Shown: positions 14,785 through 23,823 of the stretch, one piece after another
Numbering within the stretch: the stretch's first letter is position 1
Layout: every line of letters starts with the position of its first letter
NCBI RefSeq assembly: GCF_001425405.1
Contig: NZ_LMQP01000001.1
Location: 518,619-582,618 of the forward strand
DNA from: Sphingomonas sp. Leaf412
GTDB lineage: Bacteria > Pseudomonadota > Alphaproteobacteria > Sphingomonadales > Sphingomonadaceae
Length of the DNA: 64,000 nt
Reading direction: 5' to 3'
The notes under the pieces: model-generated
Databases searched by the model: none
Seen by the model: only the letters and a program-made list of their open reading frames with translations
Told to the model about the DNA's origin: nothing
Program-made: the position numbers and the translations under genes

Positions 14785-15271
14785 GTCCCACTCCCGCGCG
14801 CGCCGACGCCGTGCGGGATCGCGGGATCCCGTGGCGTGCGGCCATCGTGCCGGGGTGTCTCGTCACTGTCACCCGCGCACCTGCAAGGTGCGAAGACGTC
14901 CGATCGCAGGACCCTTATTGCGTATCCGACAGCAACAATGTCGCGTTTCCGATGATGCGAGTCAACCGACCGCCCCGGCGGCGGGCGTCGGCAAAGTGTC
15001 ATCGAACGGCCCGATAGATGTGACCAGGAAGGTGGCGAACCGCCGTCTTTCCCGGTGTTTGCGATCATGTCGCGATCGTGATCCCGCGCCGCAATGCCGC
15101 CACAATCCACGACAAGCCGTGACAATAGCAGGACCAGGCGAACGAATGACGGGTAGTATGTGATGAAGTGTTTCGCCATCCTTGAATGGTCGGGCGTTTC
15201 GTCACGCCGACCGCAGGACCCCATTTGCCGCACGCCCCGTCCCTCCGGCGGGGTGCAGAGGAGCAATCGGG
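14785..15271. promoter_or_regulatory. Divergent control region between the two injectisome operons
   Basis: This 487-base spacer holds no convincing gene and must contain the promoters of both the sctU-luxR operon (left) and the transglycosylase-sctV-sctP operon (right). It is less G+C-rich than the coding flanks, with segments such as CAACAATGTCGCG and GACAATAGCAGG. No clear sigma-54 element, PIP box or hrp box was recognised. One imperfect inverted repeat is listed separately at 15063-15083. A GAGGAG ribosome-binding sequence lies at its right end. Confidence 0.5.
15063..15083. promoter_or_regulatory. Imperfect inverted repeat, candidate operator
   Basis: Arms GATCATG (15063-15069) and CGTGATC (15077-15083) are inverted with one mismatch around a 7-base centre. 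It sits about 190 bases upstream of the transglycosylase start and 280 bases from sctU, a plausible place for a regulator of both injectisome operons. The regulator is unknown; chance occurrence cannot be excluded. Confidence 0.3.
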
Positions 15272-16006
15272 ATGTCGGATAACATCGACACGACGAAGGA
15301 CGTTGGACGGGCGCGTCGCCGCCGCACGGCGATCGCCGCGACGATCCTGGCGGGGATCGCCCCTGCCGCCGCCGCGCAATCGGTCGATTGCGGCGCCGCG
15401 GGCATCGGCGCGCGGTTCAGCGAGGCGACGCGGATGTGCGCGGCCGTCACACCCGCCGCCGCCCCCGTCGCGACCGCGGTGGCGGTGGCGGAACCCGCGA
15501 ACGTGTCGGTCAGCATGCCCGGCTATCGCCGCCGCCTCGCCGCCGCGGTCGGCCAGGTACGCCGCCGTGGCGGATCGTCCGCGCCGGACGCGCTGGTAGT
15601 CGCGATCGGCCGGCAATATCGCATCGATCCGCATCTGCTGTCCGCGATGGTCGCGACCGAGAGCGCGGGCAATCCCAATGCCGTCTCGCGCAAGGGCGCG
15701 CTGGGCGTGATGCAGGTGATGCCGGGCACCGCGCGCAGCATGGGGGTCCGCGATCCGTCCGCGCTGCTGGGCAACCGCCCGCTCGCGCTGGCGACCGGGG
15801 CCAGGTATCTGAAGCATCTGCAAGGCCGGTTCGGCAACAACGTGCCGCTGGTCGTCGCCGCCTACAACGCCGGGCCCGGCGCGGTGCAGAAATACCGCGG
15901 CGTCCCGCGCTATCGCGAGACGCAGGGCTATGTCCGCGACGTCATGGGTCGCTATGCCGCGGGCCGTGGCGCGGCCGCGGGAGCTGCCCCAGGAGCTGCA
16001 CAGTGA
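15272..16006 (+). CDS. Lytic transglycosylase associated with the injectisome
   Basis: A 244-residue protein. After a basic N-terminus (GRARRRRTAIAATILAGIAPAAAAQ) that acts as a signal peptide comes an SLT domain: YRIDPHLLSAMVATESAGNPNAVS contains the catalytic Glu, GALGVMQVMPGTARSMGV follows, and VVAAYNAGPGAVQKY is the third family motif. Such enzymes open peptidoglycan locally so that the secretion apparatus can cross the periplasm. The ATG at 15272 follows AGAGGAG. The stop overlaps the GTG of sctV, so it is the lead gene of the plus-strand operon. Ala-rich C-terminal tail. Confidence 0.85.
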   Translation: MSDNIDTTKDVGRARRRRTAIAATILAGIAPAAAAQSVDCGAAGIGARFSEATRMCAAVTPAAAPVATAVAVAEPANVSVSMPGYRRRLAAAVGQVRRRGGSSAPDALVVAIGRQYRIDPHLLSAMVATESAGNPNAVSRKGALGVMQVMPGTARSMGVRDPSALLGNRPLALATGARYLKHLQGRFGNNVPLVVAAYNAGPGAVQKYRGVPRYRETQGYVRDVMGRYAAGRGAAAGAAPGAAQ

Positions 16007-18018
16007 GCGTCCAGACCTATCTGGCGTCCAGCGGGACTCCCGCGCGGCTGGGCTTCGCCGCGCGCTTCGCGGACATCGCGCTGGCGGCGTTCGTCGTCAC
16101 GATCATCGGGGCGATGATCCTGCCGCTGCCGATGTTCCTGATCGACCTGCTGGTCGCGGTGAACATCACGTTCGGCGTCATGCTGCTGCTGACGACGTTG
16201 TACGTCCGCGGGCCGCTCGATTTCTCGTCCTTCCCCGCGATCCTGCTCGTCTCGACGCTGTTCCGGCTGTCGCTGTCGATCGCGACGACGCGCATGATCC
16301 TGACCGAGGGACATGGCGGCCACATCATCCAGACGTTCGGGTCGATGGTGGCGGGCGGCAACATCGTCGTCGGCCTCGTCGTCTTCCTCATCATCACGAT
16401 CGTGCAGTTCATCGTCATCGCCAAGGGCGCGGAGCGCGTGGCGGAGGTCGCCGCGCGGTTCAGCCTCGATTCGATGCCGGGCAAGCAATTGTCGATCGAC
16501 AGCGACCTGCGCAGCGGCCTGATCGACAAGGACGAGGCGCGCCGCCGCCGCCGCGTGCTGGAACTGGAATCGAAGCTGCACGGCAGCCTCGACGGCGCGA
16601 TGAAGTTCGTGAAGGGCGACGCCATCGCCTCGATCGTGATCGTCGTCGTCAACCTGATCGGCGGTCTCGCCATCGGCGTGATGCAGCAGGGGCTGGACCT
16701 CGGCGCCGCCACGCACAAATATTCGATCCTGACGATCGGCGAGGGGCTGGTCGCGCAGATTCCCGCGCTGCTGGGCGCGATGGCCGCGGGCCTGATGGTG
16801 ACGCGCGCGACGGACGAGGACGATCCCAGCAACCTGGGCCAGACGATGCAGCGCCAGTTGTCGGGCAATCCTCGCGTCCTGATGGGCGTCGGCGCGGTCG
16901 CGTTCCTGATGGCGCTGATCCCCGGTTTCCCGGTGGCGGTATTCCTGGGCCTCGGCGCGGGCGCGATGGGGGCGGGCGCGCTGACGCATCCGCGGTTGCG
17001 CCCGATGTTGCTGAAACGCGCCGGCCCGCTGACCCGCACGCTGTCGCGCGGGCGCGAGACGCCGCCGCCCGCCACGCTGATCGCGGAGCCCGCGCTGCCC
17101 AAGCCGATCGTGCCGCTGCTGCTGGAACTGTCCGGCCCGCGTCCATCGGGCGCGGAGGGCGATGCGCTCGCCGCGGCGCTTCAGGCGATGCTGGAACGGC
17201 TGCAATATCGCTCCGGCGTCCCGTTGCCGCGACTGGCGATCCACTTCATGGCGCCCGACGCGCGCGCGGCGTGGCAGTTGCTGGCGTACGAACTGCCGGT
17301 CGGCCACGGCCTGCGCGACGACATGGACGCCGCCGCACTGGTCGCCGCGGTCGAGACGGCGTTGCGCCGCAACCTCGCGCGCTTCCTGGGCGTGCAGGAG
17401 GCGGTGGCGCTCCTCAACCGCATCGGCGACGATTATCCCGAGGTGGTGAAGGAAGCCGTCCGCGCCTTGCCCGCCGCGCGCATCGCGGAGGTCATGCGCC
17501 GCCTCGCCGAGGAGGAAGTGCCGCTGCGCAACATGCGCGACGTGCTGGAGGGCCTGACCGACGCCGCGCAGAACGAGCGCGAGACGCCGCGCCTCGCCGA
17601 CATGACGCGGGTCGCGCTGAAACGCTATCTGGTCGACGCCGCCGCCCCCGACGGGGCGGTCCGCGCCTTGGTCGTCACCCCCGAGCTGGAGACGATGGTG
17701 CGCGAGGCGACGCGCGTCGTCGACGGGGCGGAACGACTGGCCATCGCGCCCGATGTCGCGCGCGACCTGGTCGCCGCGATCGCCGCCACCGCGGCGGAGA
17801 CGCGCGCCAACGCGCTCGTCACCTCGTTCGAGGCGCGGCGCGCGGTGCGCAAACTGATCGAGCCCGACCTGTTCGACCTGCCGGTGCTCGCCTTCAACGA
17901 ACTGTCGTCGACGAACCGGCTGGAGATGGTGGGCCAGATCGGCCTGCCGGCCGCGGGACTGGCCGGGAACGGGCAGGGCGACGATACGACCAACCAGCCG
18001 GCCATGGCGGCCGAGTGA
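16003..18018 (+). CDS. sctV: Type III secretion export gate protein SctV
   Basis: A 671-residue FlhA/SctV-family protein with eight predicted helices in the first about 330 residues and a large cytoplasmic domain that forms the nonameric export ring. RFSLDSMPGKQLSIDSDLRSG and then LHGSLDGAMKFVKGDAIAS match injectisome SctV; flagellar FlhA has GASKFV at that point. TIGEGLVAQIPALLGAMAAGLMVTR is also conserved. The GTG at 16003 overlaps the transglycosylase stop. The C-terminus ends in a variable tail rich in Gly, Asn and Thr. It is the best single marker that the locus is an injectisome. Confidence 0.93.
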   Translation: MSVQTYLASSGTPARLGFAARFADIALAAFVVTIIGAMILPLPMFLIDLLVAVNITFGVMLLLTTLYVRGPLDFSSFPAILLVSTLFRLSLSIATTRMILTEGHGGHIIQTFGSMVAGGNIVVGLVVFLIITIVQFIVIAKGAERVAEVAARFSLDSMPGKQLSIDSDLRSGLIDKDEARRRRRVLELESKLHGSLDGAMKFVKGDAIASIVIVVVNLIGGLAIGVMQQGLDLGAATHKYSILTIGEGLVAQIPALLGAMAAGLMVTRATDEDDPSNLGQTMQRQLSGNPRVLMGVGAVAFLMALIPGFPVAVFLGLGAGAMGAGALTHPRLRPMLLKRAGPLTRTLSRGRETPPPATLIAEPALPKPIVPLLLELSGPRPSGAEGDALAAALQAMLERLQYRSGVPLPRLAIHFMAPDARAAWQLLAYELPVGHGLRDDMDAAALVAAVETALRRNLARFLGVQEAVALLNRIGDDYPEVVKEAVRALPAARIAEVMRRLAEEEVPLRNMRDVLEGLTDAAQNERETPRLADMTRVALKRYLVDAAAPDGAVRALVVTPELETMVREATRVVDGAERLAIAPDVARDLVAAIAATAAETRANALVTSFEARRAVRKLIEPDLFDLPVLAFNELSSTNRLEMVGQIGLPAAGLAGNGQGDDTTNQPAMAAE

Positions 18019-18037
18019 TCCCGAGGGGACGGATTGC

Positions 18038-20053
18038 ATGATTTCGCACGGCCTGACGATGTTGACGACCGGAACCGGCGTCGCGCTGACCATCGCGGCG
18101 ATGCTGCCCGGCGGATGGGCATCCGCGGACACCGCCCCGCGCACGATGCAACCGGTGCCCGGTGCGGTGATGACGTCGCAGGTCGTTCCCGCGGCGCGAT
18201 CCCCCGTCGCCCGGTTGCAGGGCGCGCCCGCGTCCCCCGCCACGCCCGGCGGCGCGGCCGGCGAACTGACGCTGTCGCCGCGCGATCAACCCATCACCGC
18301 CTTCCTGCGCGACCTGTTCGGCCGGGTCGGGCGGCCGGTGGTGCCCAGCGCGAACCTGACCGGGACGGTCAACGGCGTGTTCCGCGGATCGGTGAACAAG
18401 ATCTTCGCCGACATCGCGCGCGCCTTCAACCTGGTCAGTTACGACGACGGCGCCGCCCTGTACGTCTACGGCGCGAACGAGGTCGGTGTGCAGACGCTGA
18501 CCGTCGGCACCGCCACGGCGCAGCGCGTGGTGCGACAGGTCGCGGCGCAGCGGCTGGCGGACCGGCGCAACTACGTCCGCGCCTCGACGGACGGAACGCT
18601 GGTCGCCAGCGGCACGCCGCGCTTCCTGCAACAGGTGTCGCAGATCGCGAACGGCGGCGGCGGCGTCCGCAACGCGGGCATCCCGTCGGGCAGCCCGCTG
18701 GTCGGGGGCGCCGCCTTCGCGCCGCCGCCCGTCACGCCGCTGGAATTCCGCGTCTTCTACCTGAAATACGCGCGGGCGGAGGATACGGTCAGCACCGCGG
18801 GGGGCCGCGAACTGCGCCTGCCGGGCCTCGCCACGATCCTACAGAACCTCGTGCTCGACCAGCGTCCCGGCGGCAGCGCGGCGACCGGCGGCACGACGCC
18901 GACGCTGGGCGCACGGCTGGTGCGGCAGAGCCAGCCGCGGCTGAAGGGCCTGGGGCTGGGCAACATCCTCCCTTCGGGAACGCAGGTTCCGTCCACCGGC
19001 CTGCCCGTGCCCGGCCTCTACCCTACCGACGGCGGCGATGTGCTGGGCTACGGCGGTTTCGGTGGTGGCGCGGGCGGCGGCGGCGACGTCATGGCCCCGC
19101 TGACGCAGGACGTCGTGCGGATCGAACCCAACCCGTATCTGAACGCGGTGATCGTGCGCGACGTGCCCGAGCGGATGGGCGCTTACGATTCGCTGATCCG
19201 CGCCCTCGACGTCGAGCCGCAGGTGGTCGAGGTCGAGGCGACGATCATCGACATCAACACCGACAAGCTGCGCCGGCTGGGCATCAACTGGCGGCTGGAA
19301 AGCGGCGGGCTGGGCTTCCTGTTCGGGGACGGCACCGCGAACGACACGCTACTGACGCGCAATCGCGGCCTGTCGCGCCGCGGCAACGTGACGCAGATCA
19401 CCCCGCCCGCGGCGGGCGGCACCCTGTCCACCATCATCGGCAGCCAGCGCGAGTTCCTGGGCCGGATCCAGGCGCTGGAGACGAAGGGCGTCGCGCGCGT
19501 GGTCAGCCGGCCGCAGATCATGACGCTGGCCAATGTGGAGGCGGTGTTCGACCGCACGCGCACCTTCTACGTCCGCGTCGCGGGCCGCGAGGAGGTCGAC
19601 CTGTTCAACGTCACCGCAGGCACCGTGCTGCGCGTCAATCCGCACGTCTTCCGCGATCAGGACCAGACGCGCGTGCGCATGATCGTCAATATCGAGGACG
19701 GCTCGATCAGCCAGAATTCGCTGGTCGAGAACATCCCGATCGTGGAGCGCGCCAGCGTCTCGACGCAGGCGATGGTTCTGGACGGCGAAAGCCTGCTGCT
19801 GGGCGGCATGACGGTCGATGCGGATTCGGACGACGTCTACAAGATCCCGCTGCTGGGCGACATTCCGCTGCTCGGCAATCTGTTCAAGGTGCAGCAACGC
19901 AACCGCTCGCGCACCGAACGCCTGTTCCTCATCACTCCGCGGCTCGTCTCGCTCGGGTCGCGCGTCGGACCGACGACGGTGACGTCCACCACGCGCGTCG
20001 CGCCGACGCCGGTCGCGCCCGCGACGCCCGCGGGGGGGAGGCCGCTGCGGTGA
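18038..20053 (+). CDS. sctC: Type III secretion outer-membrane secretin SctC
   Basis: A 671-residue protein with an N-terminal signal peptide (about residues 1-30, ending GGWASADT). It has N-domain repeats including LSPRDQPITAFLRDLFGRVGRPV and YVRASTDGTLVASGTP, and a C-terminal secretin barrel region with VEVEATIIDIN, VVSRPQIMTLANVEA and GLLLGGMTV-type strands, ending IPLLGDIPLLGNLFK and RTERLFLITPRLV. These define the outer-membrane ring of an injectisome. A long low-complexity insert lies near residues 290-350 (GLGNILPSGTQVPSTGLPVP, then GGFGGGAGGGG). No pilotin gene is recognisable nearby. Confidence 0.92.
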   Translation: MISHGLTMLTTGTGVALTIAAMLPGGWASADTAPRTMQPVPGAVMTSQVVPAARSPVARLQGAPASPATPGGAAGELTLSPRDQPITAFLRDLFGRVGRPVVPSANLTGTVNGVFRGSVNKIFADIARAFNLVSYDDGAALYVYGANEVGVQTLTVGTATAQRVVRQVAAQRLADRRNYVRASTDGTLVASGTPRFLQQVSQIANGGGGVRNAGIPSGSPLVGGAAFAPPPVTPLEFRVFYLKYARAEDTVSTAGGRELRLPGLATILQNLVLDQRPGGSAATGGTTPTLGARLVRQSQPRLKGLGLGNILPSGTQVPSTGLPVPGLYPTDGGDVLGYGGFGGGAGGGGDVMAPLTQDVVRIEPNPYLNAVIVRDVPERMGAYDSLIRALDVEPQVVEVEATIIDINTDKLRRLGINWRLESGGLGFLFGDGTANDTLLTRNRGLSRRGNVTQITPPAAGGTLSTIIGSQREFLGRIQALETKGVARVVSRPQIMTLANVEAVFDRTRTFYVRVAGREEVDLFNVTAGTVLRVNPHVFRDQDQTRVRMIVNIEDGSISQNSLVENIPIVERASVSTQAMVLDGESLLLGGMTVDADSDDVYKIPLLGDIPLLGNLFKVQQRNRSRTERLFLITPRLVSLGSRVGPTTVTSTTRVAPTPVAPATPAGGRPLR

Positions 20054-21171
20054 GCATCGACATGCCCGTGCTGCGCATCCTGAACGGCCGCCTGGCCGGG
20101 ACGGAGCAGGCGCTGCCCGCGGGCGGCGCGGTGTCGATCGGCCATGCCTTCTGGCACGACGTCGTCGTCCGCGATCCCGCGACGAAGGGGATCGCGATCG
20201 ACCTGTCGCTCGGGGCGGAGGGCGCGGCGCAGGCGACCGTGCTGGAGGGGGAGGCGGAATTGCTCGGCTCCACCGTCCCGGCAGGCGAAACCGCGATCGT
20301 GCCCGCCTACGTCCCCTTCGCGATCGGCGGCGTGGCGATGGCGTGGGGCGATCGCGACAGCGACCGGTGGGAGGAGGCGACCGGCCTCGTCGCCGCGGTC
20401 CCCGCCGCCGCCGCCGCGCCGCCCAGCGCGCGCGATCATGCGCTGGCCCTCGCGGGGCGTGCGGGGGAGGGGGCGACGCGCGTCCTCACCCGCCCGCGCA
20501 TCGCGCTGGCCGCGGGCGCGATCGGCGTGATCGCGCTGGCGAGCGCGGCGGTGCCGGTCGTCGACGCGCTGCACCTGCGCGGCACGCCGGCGCAACGCGT
20601 CGAGCGCGCGCTGGCGGGCAGCGGGATCGCGGGCCTGTCCGCGCAGGAGGACGAGGCGACGGGCGCGGTGAACGTGACCGGCGTCGTGACCAACGACCGG
20701 CAGCGCGCGAAGGCGGTGTCGGTGATGCGCGACACCGGCATCGCGGGCAACGTCGCGGTCCTGACCAGCGCCGACCTGGCCCGCTCCGCCGCGGACGTGG
20801 CGCGGATGAACGGGATCCAGGCGGTGGCGCGCCCGATCGGGCGCACCGCGGTCGAACTGCGCGTCACCCCGCTGGCGCCCGACCAGGAACAGAAACTGGC
20901 CCAGGCGGTCCGCGGCGACGTCCGCGCGCTGACCCGGCTGGCATTGCGCGACGATCTTCCCCCCGTGGAAGCGGTGCCGTTGCGGACCGTTCAGGATGCG
21001 ACGAAGAAGGTGTCGACCGTCGTCGGCGGCGAACCTTCGTTCATCCAGACCGTTGATGGGGCGCGTTACTTCCCCGGCGCGGTGATGCCCAGTGGGCACC
21101 GCCTGATCGCCATTCAGGGGAACGACGTGGTGTTCGAGAAAAGCGGGCGACAGACCCGCGTTGCTTTCTAG
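20050..21171 (+). CDS. sctD: Type III secretion inner-membrane ring protein SctD
   Basis: A 373-residue protein with the SctD layout: an N-terminal cytoplasmic FHA-like domain (LRILNGRLAGTEQALPAGG, SIGHAFWHDVVVRD), one membrane helix at about residues 151-171 (IALAAGAIGVIALASAAVPV), and a periplasmic part with ring-building repeats (GIAGLSAQEDEATGAVNVTG). SctD forms the outer of the two inner-membrane rings around SctJ and contacts the sorting platform. The GTG at 20050 overlaps the sctC stop as GTGA. A 24-nt gap with AGAAGGAG leads to sctF. Confidence 0.82.
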   Translation: MSIDMPVLRILNGRLAGTEQALPAGGAVSIGHAFWHDVVVRDPATKGIAIDLSLGAEGAAQATVLEGEAELLGSTVPAGETAIVPAYVPFAIGGVAMAWGDRDSDRWEEATGLVAAVPAAAAAPPSARDHALALAGRAGEGATRVLTRPRIALAAGAIGVIALASAAVPVVDALHLRGTPAQRVERALAGSGIAGLSAQEDEATGAVNVTGVVTNDRQRAKAVSVMRDTGIAGNVAVLTSADLARSAADVARMNGIQAVARPIGRTAVELRVTPLAPDQEQKLAQAVRGDVRALTRLALRDDLPPVEAVPLRTVQDATKKVSTVVGGEPSFIQTVDGARYFPGAVMPSGHRLIAIQGNDVVFEKSGRQTRVAF

Positions 21172-21195
21172 ACACTTGCAAGAAGGAGACGAACG

Positions 21196-21507
21196 ATGAC
21201 CGACAACAGCATCAGCGGCGGCCTGGGCATGATGGCCACCACCCCGATGACGGGCAGCCGCATGCAGAAGGGCGGCGCGCCGGGCACCTGGTTCGAGGCG
21301 CTGGCCGACGCATGGGGCCAGACCCTGGACGGGCAGGCATCGCGGATCGAACAGATGTCGCAGGGCATCAGCGGCGGCGGCGACAATCCGTCGCAGATCA
21401 CGAAGCTGACCGCCGAATCGATGCGGATGAGCTTCATGGCGCAAAGCTCCTCCAGCTCGATCGACAGCGTCGGCAAGGCGCTCGAAACCATGGCGCGCAA
21501 GGGCTAA
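21196..21507 (+). CDS. sctF: Type III secretion needle protein SctF (candidate)
   Basis: A 103-residue protein without Cys or signal peptide, slightly longer than the 80-90 residues usual for needle subunits. Its C-terminal half reads NPSQITKLTAESMRMSFMAQ, then SIDSVGKALETMARKG. This matches the needle pattern of an NPS turn between two helices and a final helix ending near a conserved VK/VG element. The N-terminal helix includes WFEALADAWGQTLDGQASRI. It lies between sctD and sctI, the expected place. AAGAAGGAG precedes the ATG. A 209-residue protein at 7895-8524 shares this domain. Confidence 0.75.
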   Translation: MTDNSISGGLGMMATTPMTGSRMQKGGAPGTWFEALADAWGQTLDGQASRIEQMSQGISGGGDNPSQITKLTAESMRMSFMAQSSSSSIDSVGKALETMARKG

Positions 21508-21519
21508 GGAGGACGACAC

Positions 21520-21921
21520 ATGTCGATCGAAGCCATCGCGGCGGCCTCCGCCGGCGCGGCGGGGGCGGGCATGCCGCCCCCCGATACGATCCAGGCGGGG
21601 CCCGGCGCCTCGATCGCGGACATCACCAGCTTCCAATCGTCGCTGACCGCGGCGGGCGGTCCGTCGCCCGTCGGCGGCCCCGACCAGCTGTCGCCCGCGA
21701 TCAAGGCGATGTTCACCCAGCTGGAGAAGGTGAACGGGGAGGCGAAGAACGTCGCCGATTACGCCAGCCAGGCATCGGCGAAGGGCGCGGAGATGACTCC
21801 CGGCGAGATCGTCAACCTGACGATGAAATGCCACGAGTTCATGTTCCATTGCCAGCTGACCTCGAACATCGCGAACCGCACGTCGGACGGCGTGCAGCAA
21901 TTGTTCCGGCAGCAATCGTGA
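21520..21921 (+). CDS. sctI: Type III secretion inner rod protein SctI
   Basis: A 133-residue protein with an Ala/Gly/Pro-rich N-terminus and a C-terminal YscI/HrpB-type helix: MTPGEIVNLTMKCHEFMFHC, then QLTSNIANRTSDGVQQLFRQQ. That ending is characteristic of inner-rod proteins, which join the needle to the export gate. The AAGGAGG upstream is strong. It follows sctF by 12 nt and precedes sctJ by 20 nt. The two Cys (about residues 108 and 115) are unusual for a rod subunit. Confidence 0.85.
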   Translation: MSIEAIAAASAGAAGAGMPPPDTIQAGPGASIADITSFQSSLTAAGGPSPVGGPDQLSPAIKAMFTQLEKVNGEAKNVADYASQASAKGAEMTPGEIVNLTMKCHEFMFHCQLTSNIANRTSDGVQQLFRQQS

Positions 21922-21941
21922 CCCGCGCGCAGGAGGACGCC

Positions 21942-22712
21942 ATGGACTGGACGAAGCGGCTGAAGCTTGCGATCGCCGGGCTCGGACTCGTCCTCCTGGC
22001 CGCGTGCGGGCGCGCCGAGCTGTACGGGAAACTGAGCGAGGCGCAGGCGAACGAGATGATCGCCGCGCTCCAGCGATCGGGGATCGAGGCCGGCAAGGAA
22101 AACGGCGGCGACGCGGGCTGGACGCTGACCACCGCGAAGGGCGATTTCGGCCGCGCGGTGGAGATTTTGCAGGCGCAGGGCTATCCGCGACAGGATTTCG
22201 CGACGCTGGGCACGGTGTTCAAGAAGGAGGGGTTCGTCTCCTCCCCCACCGAGGAGCGCGCGCGGCTGAACTGGGGCCTGAGCCAGGAATTGTCGCGCAC
22301 GCTGACGCAGATCGACGGGGTAGTGCAGGCACGCGTTCACCTGGCCCTGCCCGAGGACGCGCCGCTGGCGGAGACGAAGGCGCCCGCCTCCGCATCGGTC
22401 TTCATCAAATATCGCCCCGGCGCCGACATCAACGGACAGATCGGGAAGATCAAGGCGCTGGTCGTCAATTCGATCGAGGGGCTGAAGTACGAGAACGTCA
22501 GTGTCGAGACGTTCGCCGCGCAACCGCCCCCCGTGGCGGTGGGCACCGCACCGGTCAGCAGCAACGGCTCGAACGACGGCGCGGTGATGGCGGCGATCGG
22601 CGGCGCGTTGCTGCTGGCCGGCGCGATCGGCTATCCCGGATACCGCCGCTGGCGGTTGCGGCGACGGGCGGCGTCGCGGCGCGCGATCGTACCGCAGGAG
22701 ATCCAGCGGTGA
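21942..22712 (+). CDS. sctJ: Type III secretion inner-ring lipoprotein SctJ
   Basis: A 256-residue YscJ/PrgK-family protein. The signal peptide ends in the lipobox LLAAC, placing the lipidated Cys at residue 22. It is followed by the family segment ELYGKLSEAQANEMIAALQRSGI and by GFVSSPTEERARLNWGLSQELSRTL, with VVQARVHLALPED. The second ring-building domain ends near residue 195. A C-terminal membrane helix spans about residues 213-234, with a short basic cytoplasmic tail. The N-terminal lipid and C-terminal helix are typical of SctJ. AGGAGG precedes the ATG at 21942. Confidence 0.93.
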   Translation: MDWTKRLKLAIAGLGLVLLAACGRAELYGKLSEAQANEMIAALQRSGIEAGKENGGDAGWTLTTAKGDFGRAVEILQAQGYPRQDFATLGTVFKKEGFVSSPTEERARLNWGLSQELSRTLTQIDGVVQARVHLALPEDAPLAETKAPASASVFIKYRPGADINGQIGKIKALVVNSIEGLKYENVSVETFAAQPPPVAVGTAPVSSNGSNDGAVMAAIGGALLLAGAIGYPGYRRWRLRRRAASRRAIVPQEIQR

Positions 22713-23230
22713 GCGCCGCGGCGGAGCGCGCGGCGCTAGCCCGGATCGGCGCGAACCTGATCGCGATGGCGGGCGAACGTGGCGATCGCCGCGCCCGTAG
22801 CGTCGGCGGCGACCGGCGGCCGGTGCCGCCCGCCACGGGCTTCGCCGACATCGCCGCTGCCCCGGTGTGGCTGCAATCCCCGCGCGAAGAGCTGACCCGC
22901 CTCGCCCTGCGCGCGGCGCTGATCGCGATGGCGCCCGCGCTGGCGGCGTCGATCGACGGCGGCTGGCTGCGCGAACTGGCCGCGCTGACGGGGGAGGGGG
23001 CATTGGACCATGCGATCGCACTGGCCCCATCGATCCCGGACGGCGGAATCGCCGCCGTTCCGGTGGACGCGACGAAGGCGCTGGGCTTCGACGTCCTGCG
23101 CGCGGCGCTGCCCCCCGCATTGCATCGCTATTTGGACTGGGCACCCGGCGGCGAGGCGCCGTGCCCGCCCGCCGTCGCCGCGGTCTCCATCCGCAACGCG
23201 CTGGCCGTTCTTCCCGACGAGCCGGCATGA
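22709..23230 (+). CDS. sctK: Sorting-platform protein SctK (candidate)
   Basis: A 173-residue soluble protein placed exactly between sctJ and sctL, where SctK is usually encoded. The sequence is Ala-rich and helical ([40 protein letters not shown]) and has no signal or membrane segment. SctK proteins are poorly conserved, so the assignment is from position, size and soluble character rather than a diagnostic motif. The GTG at 22709 overlaps the sctJ stop (GTGA), and its stop overlaps the sctL ATG (ATGA). SctK would link SctQ to SctD. Confidence 0.5.
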   Translation: MSAAAERAALARIGANLIAMAGERGDRRARSVGGDRRPVPPATGFADIAAAPVWLQSPREELTRLALRAALIAMAPALAASIDGGWLRELAALTGEGALDHAIALAPSIPDGGIAAVPVDATKALGFDVLRAALPPALHRYLDWAPGGEAPCPPAVAAVSIRNALAVLPDEPA

Positions 23231-23823
23231 GCTACGTCCTGATCCACGCCGACCGGCAGGCCACGCTGCTGCGCGGCGATCCCGTCGTGCCAGCGGCCGA
23301 CCTGCCCGCCTTCTACGACGCGAACGCGCTTCTCGACGCCGCGTCCACGATCCGCGACGACGCCGAACGCGGCGCCGCCGACGCGATCGCCGCCGCACGC
23401 GCGGAGGGGCTGGCGGCGGGGCATGCCGAAGGGCTGGCGATCGGCGCGGCGGAGGTCCGCGACGAATTGCTCCGGCTTGCCGCCGCCGACGCCGCCCGGA
23501 CCGCGGCGCAGCGCGCCGACCTGGCACGGCTGGGACTGGAGGTCGTCCGCCGGATCGCGGCGGAGCTGGGCGAGCCCGCGATGGTCGCCGCGCTGGCCGA
23601 ACGCGCGGCGACCACCGTGGCGCCCGACGCGCATCCCGTGGTGCGCGTCCACCCCGATGCGCTCGCGGCGACGCGCGACCGACTGGCCGCGCGCGCCGTG
23701 GTGCAGGGCGACGCCGCGCTCGCCCCCACCGATTGCGTCCTGGCGACTCCGCTGGGCGAGGTGCACGCCGGGCTGGACACGCAATTGGCGGCGCTGGCGC
23801 AGGCCTGGGGTGTCGACGCATGA
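23227..23823 (+). CDS. sctL: Stator protein SctL of the type III ATPase
   Basis: A 198-residue protein of the FliH/SctL/V-type E-subunit kind. A helical N-terminal half with an AxxxG-like repeat pattern ([20 protein letters not shown]) is followed by a coiled stretch ([21 protein letters not shown]) and a globular C-terminal domain ([37 protein letters not shown]) typical of the family. It regulates and tethers SctN. ATGA overlap with the preceding gene; its stop overlaps the sctN ATG. Confidence 0.82.
   Translation: MSYVLIHADRQATLLRGDPVVPAADLPAFYDANALLDAASTIRDDAERGAADAIAAARAEGLAAGHAEGLAIGAAEVRDELLRLAAADAARTAAQRADLARLGLEVVRRIAAELGEPAMVAALAERAATTVAPDAHPVVRVHPDALAATRDRLAARAVVQGDAALAPTDCVLATPLGEVHAGLDTQLAALAQAWGVDA

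Noticed and set aside
10523..18018. Flagellar fliP/fliQ/fliR/flhB/flhA cluster
   Set aside because: The export genes have flagellar homologs, but the secretin, needle, inner-rod and SctJ lipoprotein genes and the SctV GAMKFVKGD segment show an injectisome. No flagellin, hook, rod or motor genes are present.
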